The notes under the pieces: model-generated
The model's input: only the letters and a program-made list of their open reading frames with translations
Database searches by the model: none
Told to the model about the DNA's origin: nothing
Program-made: the position numbers and the translations under genes
NCBI RefSeq assembly: GCF_000418555.1
Contig: NZ_ATKM01000011.1
Location: 186,001 to 250,000 of the forward strand
Reading direction: 5' to 3'
DNA from: Pseudomonas sp. P818
GTDB taxonomy: Bacteria > Pseudomonadota > Gammaproteobacteria > Pseudomonadales > Pseudomonadaceae
DNA: 64,000 bases
In this document: positions 56,613 to 64,000 of the stretch, one piece after another
Layout of the letters: the number at the start of each line of letters is the position of its first letter
How positions within the stretch are numbered: position 1 is the stretch's first letter

Positions 56613-58115
<1,503 letters not shown>

Positions 58116-58123
58116 GCGTCAAA

Positions 58124-58149
58124 GTGGCTGGGCGGTCAGCTCCAGCCAC
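58124..58149 (+). terminator. Weak hairpin after lpdG
   Basis: The stem GTGGCTGG / CCAGCCAC (58124-58131 with 58142-58149) has a 10-base loop and lies eight bases past the lpdG stop. ACAAATTTGT follows, which is itself palindromic but only weakly T-rich. It may attenuate reading into sucCD. Confidence 0.5.
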
Positions 58150-58278
58150 ACAAATTTGTTGTAAGCCGCCGTGGTAGGCGGGGCGTCGCGTAATCGCCCC
58201 ATCGCTGCGGCGGTGTTTGCAAGCAGAACCACGTCGGGTGGCCCGCGTCGAGTTCGACTCGCGGCGGAAGGCCCGGCG

Positions 58279-58294
58279 GACTGCTTCGGCAGTC
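58279..58294 (+). other. UUCG tetraloop hairpin in the sucC leader
   Basis: The perfect stem GACTGC / GCAGTC around TTCG (58279-58294) lies 68 bases upstream of the sucC start, in the otherwise gene-free 246-bp gap after lpdG. It is the second UUCG hairpin in the TCA block. Confidence 0.65.
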
Positions 58295-58361
58295 ACAGGT
58301 GGCGCGGTATCACAAGTACAGCGCCGAATGCGCAATACCTAAACGAAGACGGTAGACAAGC

Positions 58362-59527
<1,166 letters not shown>

Positions 59528-59528
<1 letters not shown>

Positions 59529-60415
59529 TGAGCATCCTGATCAACAAAGACACCAAGGTCATCTGCCAGGGCTTCACCGGCTCGCAGGGCACCTTCCACA
59601 GCGAACAAGCCATCGCCTACGGCACCAAGATGGTTGGCGGCGTTACTCCGGGCAAGGGTGGCAGCACCCACCTGGGCCTGCCGGTGTTCAACACCGTCAA
59701 GGAAGCCGTAGAAGCCACTGGCGCTGAAGCGTCGGTAATCTACGTTCCGGCTCCGTTCTGCAAGGACTCGATCCTGGAAGCGGCCAACGGCGGCATCAAG
59801 CTGATCGTCTGCATCACCGAAGGCATCCCGACCATCGACATGCTGGAAGCCAAGGTCAAGTGCGACGAGCTGGGCGTACGCCTGATCGGCCCGAACTGCC
59901 CGGGCGTGATCACTCCCGGCGAGTGCAAGATCGGCATCATGCCCGGTCACATCCACCTGCCGGGCAAAGTAGGCATCGTGTCGCGTTCCGGCACCCTGAC
60001 CTATGAAGCCGTGAAGCAAACCACCGACGCCGGCTTCGGCCAGTCCACCTGTGTGGGCATCGGCGGTGACCCCATCCCGGGCTCCAACTTCATCGACATC
60101 CTGAAGCTGTTCCAGGAAGATCCGAAGACCGAAGCGATCGTCATGATCGGTGAGATCGGCGGTTCGGCCGAGGAAGAAGCGGCTGCCTTCATCAAGGCCA
60201 ACGTCACCAAGCCGGTGGTTTCCTACATCGCTGGTGTGACCGCTCCTCCCGGCAAGCGCATGGGCCACGCTGGCGCCATCATCTCCGGCGGCAAGGGCAC
60301 TGCAGACGAGAAGTTCGCTGCACTGCAGGACGCTGGTGTGAAAACCGTGCGTTCCCTGGCTGACATCGGCAAGGCCCTGGCCGAGCTGACCGGTTGGGAA
60401 GTCAAGAACGCCTAA
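59528..60415 (+). CDS. sucD: Succinyl-CoA synthetase alpha subunit
   Basis: SucD binds CoA and carries the phosphorylated active-site histidine, His247, in [10 protein letters not shown]. The 295-residue protein has the CoA-binding start [14 protein letters not shown] and [19 protein letters not shown] and the phosphate-gate region [14 protein letters not shown] follow. Translation is coupled to sucC by overlap. A strong terminator at 60435 ends the TCA block. Confidence 0.98.
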
Positions 60416-60434
60416 GCGTTGCTGACTCTCGCAG

Positions 60435-60466
60435 AAAGGCCACCTTCGGGTGGCCTTTTTTGTTTT
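60435..60466 (+). terminator. Terminator of the TCA block
   Basis: A perfect 10-bp stem AAAGGCCACC / GGTGGCCTTT (60435-60444 with 60449-60458) around the loop TTCG is followed by TTTTGTTTTT. It is a textbook intrinsic terminator 20 bases after the sucD stop. Confidence 0.9.
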
Positions 60467-60751
60467 TGTGCTGTTCGTTCGTCGTGAGCCGCTGTCCCGG
60501 CAGCTGTGGTGCTCCGCGCTTCGATAATTTTTACTGATGCGACAGTCAGTTACGCCAGTTCGACAGCTTGCCCGGCAACTGTGCTGCTGCAGGGTGCTTT
60601 TCGCTAGTATCCGCCTCTTACCGTGTCCGTGGCGCCACAAGCGCCTGGCGATGCATGCAGTGGTTCGAGCCAAACGCTCGGGCGACGTTTCCCGGATCCC
60701 TCAAGGAAACCCCCGCAATCCTTCGATTTCCTGCTTGTGGTATTTCCCCTT
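60467..60751 (+). other. Gene-free region before braB
   Basis: The gap from sucD to braB is 336 bp in all, and this part lies beyond the terminator. It must hold the braB promoter. I see a short hairpin GGCGC / GCGCC at 60631-60645 but no consensus -35/-10 pair, no reading frame with its own ribosome site, and no riboswitch I can name. A forward frame from 60623 is open into braB but has no family character upstream of 60752. Confidence 0.55.
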
Positions 60752-62065
60752 ATGACTCGTTTGAAAGGCTCGGACCTCCTGGCCCTCGGCTTCATGACAT
60801 TTGCGCTGTTTCTGGGCGCCGGCAACATCATCTTCCCGCCTAGCGCCGGTCTGGCCGCCGGGGAGAATCTGCTTCCCGCGGCGCTCGGCTTTCTCCTTAC
60901 CGGCGTCGGCCTGCCACTGCTGACCGTGGTGGCCCTGGCGCGTGTCGGTGGTGGCATGGACCTGCTTACCGCACCCCTGGGCAAGATTGCCGGCGCCATC
61001 CTTGCGGTAGCGGTGTATCTGGCCATCGGCCCGCTGTTCGCCACGCCGCGCACGGCCGTGGTGTCGTTCGAGATGGGCATCGCGCCGTTCACCGGTAACG
61101 AAGGCGCGCCGCTGTTGCTCTACACCTTGGTGTATTTCGCGGCCGTGCTGTTTCTTTCGCTCAATCCGGGACAACTGGTCGACCGCATCGGCAAATTCAT
61201 CACCCCGGTACTGCTGGCTGCGCTGCTGGTGCTGGGCGGCGCTGCCTTATTCGCTCCGGCCGGCGAGATCGGCGTGGTTGCCGAGAACTATCGCGAGGCG
61301 CCGCTGGTGCAGGGTTTCCTGCAGGGTTACCTGACCATGGATACCCTGGGCGCGCTGGTCTTCGGCATCGTCATCGCCAGTGCCATTCGTGATCGCGGCA
61401 TCAGCGACGCCGGCCTGGTGACGCGCTACTCGGTGATCGCCGGCATCATCGCGGCCATCGGTCTGTCGCTGGTGTATCTGGCGCTGTTCTACCTCGGCGC
61501 CACCAGCCAGGGCATCGCTGGCGATGCGCAGAACGGCGTGCAGGTGCTGACCACCTATGTACAGCACACCTTCGGCACTACCGGCAGCCTGTTGCTGGCC
61601 GTGGTGATCACCCTGGCGTGCCTGACTACCGCGGTTGGCCTGCTGACCGCCTGTGGTGAGTTCTTCAGCAAGCTGCTGCCGGTTTCCTATCGCAGCGTAG
61701 TGATCACCTTCGGCCTGTTCAGTCTGGTCGTGGCCAACCAGGGGTTGACTCAGCTGATCAGCTTTTCCATTCCGGTGCTGGTCGGTCTGTATCCGCTGGC
61801 TATCGTGCTGGTCGCACTGAGCCTGGCCAACCGTCTATGGGTTTCCCAGGCGCTGGTGTTCATTCCGGTCATGGCCGTTACGCTGGTCTTCGGCATTGCT
61901 GACGGTATTGCCGCCACGCCCTGGGCGGACAAGGTTCCCGCGTGGTTCGGGCAACTGCCGCTGGCTGGTCAGAGCCTGGGCTGGTTGCTGCCGGTGGCAA
62001 TAACCCTGGCAGTGGTGGTGGTGCTGGACCGCGTACTGGGGCTGCGCCAGAGCGCCACGGCTTAA
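60752..62065 (+). CDS. braB: Branched-chain amino acid carrier (BraB/BrnQ family)
   Basis: A 437-residue sodium-coupled importer of leucine, isoleucine and valine of the LIVCS family, with about 12 transmembrane helices. Diagnostic segments are LGFMTFALFLGAGNIIFPPSAG (helix 1), AVYLAIGPLFATPRTAVVSFE (helix 3) and YLGATSQG. It looks closest to BraB of P. aeruginosa, which lies at the same place after sucD. I chose the ATG at 60752 (MTRLKGSDLLALG), the family start, although its ribosome site is weak. A terminator follows at 62084. Confidence 0.95.
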   Translation: MTRLKGSDLLALGFMTFALFLGAGNIIFPPSAGLAAGENLLPAALGFLLTGVGLPLLTVVALARVGGGMDLLTAPLGKIAGAILAVAVYLAIGPLFATPRTAVVSFEMGIAPFTGNEGAPLLLYTLVYFAAVLFLSLNPGQLVDRIGKFITPVLLAALLVLGGAALFAPAGEIGVVAENYREAPLVQGFLQGYLTMDTLGALVFGIVIASAIRDRGISDAGLVTRYSVIAGIIAAIGLSLVYLALFYLGATSQGIAGDAQNGVQVLTTYVQHTFGTTGSLLLAVVITLACLTTAVGLLTACGEFFSKLLPVSYRSVVITFGLFSLVVANQGLTQLISFSIPVLVGLYPLAIVLVALSLANRLWVSQALVFIPVMAVTLVFGIADGIAATPWADKVPAWFGQLPLAGQSLGWLLPVAITLAVVVVLDRVLGLRQSATA

Positions 62066-62083
62066 CGCCTGAGCGAAACAAAG

Positions 62084-62110
62084 AAGGCTGCCCACAAGGC
62101 GGCCTTTTTT
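62084..62110 (+). terminator. Terminator after braB
   Basis: The stem AAGGCTGCC / GGCGGCCTT (62084-62092 with 62098-62106, one G-T pair) is followed by a T-run. It lies 18 bases past the braB stop. Confidence 0.85.
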
Positions 62111-62169
62111 GTGGCGCAAGAAGGCGGGGTGGCTGGCTATAATCGGCAGCAGTCTTACAAGGAGTTGGC

Positions 62170-62904
62170 ATGCTCAACAGCTATCCGTACCTGCCTCATA
62201 TTCTCGCTGCGCTCTGGTTCGTCGTCTGCTGGGGCGGCTATACCCGCTACGCCTCGGTCAAGGCGCAAACCACTCCCTGCCTCGCCAGCGTCCTGCATCT
62301 GTACCGTGAAGACTGGATGCGCCGCATGCTGCTGCGTGACAACCGCATCGCCGATGCCAACGTGATCGGCAACCTCGAGCGCAATGCCTCCTTTTTTGCC
62401 TCCAGTACGCTGATCATCCTGGCCGGTATTCTCACCGTGCTGGGCGCTTCCGACCGGGCGCTCTCGCTGTTGGCCGACATTCCCTTCGTGCAGCAGGCCA
62501 GCCGAGGCCTGTCGGAGATCAAGCTGTTGTGCCTGGGCATGATCTTCGTCTATGCCTTCTTCACCTTCAGCTGGTGCATGCGCCAGTACAACTTCGCCGC
62601 CGTGCTGGTGGGCTCTGCACCGATGGTGGGCGAGCGTCACGTGACCGAGCAGGAGCGCAAGGCCTTCGCCGAGCGTACGGCGCGGGTGATTTCGATGGCA
62701 GCCAACCAGTTCAACTTCGGCTTGCGTGCCTACTATTTCGGTATGGCAACCTTGGCCTGGTTCATCAACCCCTGGTTCTTCATGCTGGTGACCGCTGGCG
62801 TGGTGCTGGTGCTGTATCGCCGAGAGTTTCATTCGGATGTGCTGGAAGTGATGGTCTATACCCCAACGCCGGCCGCCGAGGTGGCCAAGGAGAAGAGTGA
62901 ATGA
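62170..62904 (+). CDS. DUF599 family membrane protein
   Basis: A 244-residue membrane protein of the DUF599 family with about four helices. N-terminal ILAALWFVVCWGGYTRYA and NASFFASSTLIILAGILTVLG are the first two, followed by FVYAFFTFSWCMRQYNFAAVLVG and GMATLAWFINPWFFMLVTAGVVLVL. The family function is unknown. The ATG at 62170 has AAGGAGTTGGC upstream, a strong site. It overlaps the MAPEG gene by four bases (ATGA), so the two are translationally coupled. Confidence 0.85.
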   Translation: MLNSYPYLPHILAALWFVVCWGGYTRYASVKAQTTPCLASVLHLYREDWMRRMLLRDNRIADANVIGNLERNASFFASSTLIILAGILTVLGASDRALSLLADIPFVQQASRGLSEIKLLCLGMIFVYAFFTFSWCMRQYNFAAVLVGSAPMVGERHVTEQERKAFAERTARVISMAANQFNFGLRAYYFGMATLAWFINPWFFMLVTAGVVLVLYRREFHSDVLEVMVYTPTPAAEVAKEKSE

Positions 62905-63293
62905 GCATTCCGTTCTGGTGCGTGTTCATCAGCGCCTTGTTGATTTTCATCGCCAAGGCGCCGCTGGCCAAGGCCATGGCCGAGGAGGGTGGTGGGCGCT
63001 ATGACAACCATCATCCGCGCGCGCAACAGGCACGCCTGACCGGTTTCGGCGCGCGTGCGCTGGCGGCTCACCTGAACAGTATCGAGGCATTTCCATTGTT
63101 CGCGGCCGGGGTGCTGATGGCGCATACGACGCAGACCTATGGCTTTCTGATCGATGCGCTGGCTATCACCTTCGTCGTCAGCCGCGTGCTGTATCTGCTG
63201 TTCTACTGGTACGACCTGCACTGGCAGCGCAGTCTGGTATGGATCGTGGGTCTGGCCTGCAGTCTGCTGTTAATGCTCAGTCCGGCGCTGTAA
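62901..63293 (+). CDS. MAPEG family membrane protein
   Basis: A 130-residue integral membrane protein of the MAPEG family with four helices. The family pattern is seen in QQARLTGFGARALAAHLNSIEAFPLFAAGVL (helix 2, with the N-x-x-E-x-F-P signature) and FVVSRVLYLLFYWYDLHWQRSLVW. Bacterial members are glutathione- or lipid-linked by homology to microsomal glutathione transferases, but the role here is unknown. Its ATG overlaps the DUF599 stop. Confidence 0.88.
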   Translation: MSIPFWCVFISALLIFIAKAPLAKAMAEEGGGRYDNHHPRAQQARLTGFGARALAAHLNSIEAFPLFAAGVLMAHTTQTYGFLIDALAITFVVSRVLYLLFYWYDLHWQRSLVWIVGLACSLLLMLSPAL

Positions 63294-63308
63294 TCGGCAT
63301 TGAACAGA

Positions 63309-63343
63309 AATGACAAGGCCCGCTCGAAGCGGGCCTTGTCATT
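63309..63343. terminator. Long perfect hairpin after the MAPEG gene
   Basis: A 16-bp perfect stem (63309-63324 with 63328-63343) with loop CGA, starting AATGACAAGGCC. It lies between the MAPEG stop and the convergent small lipoprotein gene and probably ends both transcripts, though no long T-run is present. Confidence 0.7.
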
Positions 63344-63356
63344 GCAGCGAGTGGGC

Positions 63357-63647
63357 TTAGCGGCCTTCGACCGCATCACCGATCTCGTCACCAGCGTTGT
63401 CGATCGCGTCGGCCGCGTCGTCAGCCGCTTCCTCGATCTTTTCGCCTGTGGTGGGCTCGGTGCCCATCACTTCATCGGTTTTCTGTTCGATGGCTTCACC
63501 GGCTTGTTCGGCTGCTTCACCCATGGACTCGGCCGCTTCGGAAACGGACTCTTTGGCGGACTCCAGCTTGTCTTCGGGGGATTGTTCACAGGCCGCCAGG
63601 CCTAGCATGGCCGCGAGCAGCAGGGCATAGGTAAATGGTTTTTGCAC
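63357..63647 (-). CDS. Small acidic Glu/Ala-rich lipoprotein
   Basis: A 96-residue protein. It has a lipoprotein signal peptide ending LGLAAC, so mature protein begins at the cysteine (about residue 19) and is membrane-anchored. The rest is about 75 residues of Glu, Ala, Asp, Ser and Thr in regular E-x-x-E/A patterns, likely one helix or coiled coil (SAKESVSEAAESMGEAAEQAGEAIE). I chose the GTG at 63647 because GGAGATGTAACC precedes it and the signal peptide starts there. Function unknown. It resembles the next gene and may be stress-related. Confidence 0.8.
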   Translation of the reverse strand: MQKPFTYALLLAAMLGLAACEQSPEDKLESAKESVSEAAESMGEAAEQAGEAIEQKTDEVMGTEPTTGEKIEEAADDAADAIDNAGDEIGDAVEGR

Positions 63648-63737
63648 GGTTACATCTCCATGTGTGATGCGGATGATGGCGTGTGGCCTCATCCGTGCTA
63701 CTTGGAGCGAACAAGCGAAGCGAAGTTCCGTGGTGCA

Positions 63738-63770
63738 GAAAAACCAAGCCCGCGCAGGGCGCGGGCTTGG
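63738..63770 (-). terminator. Terminator of the last (partial) gene
   Basis: A 12-bp stem CCAAGCCCGCGC / GCGCGGGCTTGG (63744-63755 with 63759-63770), read on the reverse strand, is followed by TTTTTC. It lies 17 bases past the stop of the partial gene at the window end. Confidence 0.8.
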
Positions 63771-63787
63771 CGGTGGGTCAGTGCGGA

Positions 63788-64000
63788 TTACTGATTGGCC
63801 GGCTCGGCCGGTGCCGCAGAAGGTGTGGCCGGCTGTCCCGATTCGTTTTCGGGCGCTGGCATCTGCTCGTAGGTTTCTTCGCGCTGCTCCTCGGCGCGCT
63901 CCTGAGCCGCTTCGTTGCGCTCTTCGGCCGCTTCGTTCATCGACTCCCGCGCCTCGGACTGCGCTTCGCGAGCGTCTTCGGCGGCATTCTCGGAGGGCTT
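63788..64000 (-). CDS. Glu/Ala-rich protein, C-terminal part (5' end outside window)
   Basis: The last 70 residues of a gene whose start lies beyond the window. They consist of E-A-x-E-R type helical repeats (NEAAEERNEAAQERAEEQREE) followed by a Pro/Ala tail PAPENESGQ and PSAAPAEPANQ, then TAA at 63788. No catalytic residue is visible. Its composition resembles the adjacent 96-residue lipoprotein, so both may be related secreted helical proteins. A terminator follows. The reading frame is read directly from the reverse strand. Confidence 0.7.
   Translation of the reverse strand, partial: KPSENAAEDAREAQSEARESMNEAAEERNEAAQERAEEQREETYEQMPAPENESGQPATPSAAPAEPANQ

Noticed and set aside
60623..60751. 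N-terminal extension of braB by 43 residues
   Set aside because: The extension is not hydrophobic and not family-like, while the ATG at 60752 gives the family start directly before the first helix.

Overview
This is about 64 kb of chromosome from a GC-rich gammaproteobacterium, almost certainly a Pseudomonas. The evidence is the Pseudomonas-type fimL, the ldcA-type lysine decarboxylase, the nppA1A2BCD-fabI arrangement, and a contiguous gltA / sdhCDAB-sucAB-lpd-sucCD block followed by braB. The protein sequences look closest to the P. mendocina / P. oleovorans side of the genus, but that is an impression from memory, not a computed placement. Nearly all of the window is core genome. I see no prophage, integron, CRISPR array, rRNA, tRNA or complete insertion sequence.

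Layout. 1-5.3 kb: the 3' half of lon, hupB, ppiD, and a reverse-strand lipoprotein of the phospholipase D superfamily. 5.5-13.7 kb: a reverse-strand operon of two peptide-binding proteins, two permeases and a double ATPase (Npp/Yej type) ending in fabI. 13.9-17.8 kb: an HDOD signalling protein, mltD and gloB. 17.9-26.1 kb, forward: a methyltransferase, rnhA, dnaQ, ldcA, an enoyl-CoA hydratase, fimL and nudC. 26.2-33.4 kb: a TSUP exporter, an unknown membrane protein, a reverse cluster (SDR, APH-fold kinase, SCP2 protein, histidine phosphatase), then sohB and a YhdH/AcuI reductase. 33.5-38.6 kb: a DODA-type dioxygenase, tpm, htpX, a small unknown, alaA, msrB and a 55-residue protein. 38.9-43.2 kb: a tight five-gene operon (NAD-kinase-like, DUF1287, DCC, DoxX-like, ABC exporter). 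43.2-47.3 kb: a DMT exporter, ppnP, a DEDDh exonuclease, a beta-hydroxyacid dehydrogenase, a cysteine-cluster protein and a START-domain protein. 47.3-60.4 kb: the TCA block, with gltA divergent from sdhCDAB-sucAB-lpdG-sucCD. 60.7-64 kb: braB, DUF599 and MAPEG membrane proteins, and two small acidic Glu/Ala-rich secreted proteins, the last cut by the window edge.

How the parts work together. The TCA block encodes citrate synthase, succinate dehydrogenase, 2-oxoglutarate dehydrogenase and succinyl-CoA synthetase. gltA and sdhC share a 362-bp divergent control region with two well-spaced sigma-70-like promoters, and stable hairpins sit at three gene boundaries inside the forward block. The Npp operon imports peptides or peptide-like compounds. 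Envelope quality control is represented by lon, ppiD, htpX, sohB and mltD.

The most unusual non-coding signal is a family of three short (140-190 bp) MITE-like repeats with terminal inverted repeats and a shared core. Two of them abut or overlap the stop codon of the upstream gene (rnhA and ppnP); the third lies between two divergent genes. The most interesting gene-level signals are the kinase/SDR/SCP2/phosphatase cluster and the five-gene NAD-kinase-like to ABC-exporter operon. Comparisons with P. aeruginosa PAO1 gene numbers are from memory.
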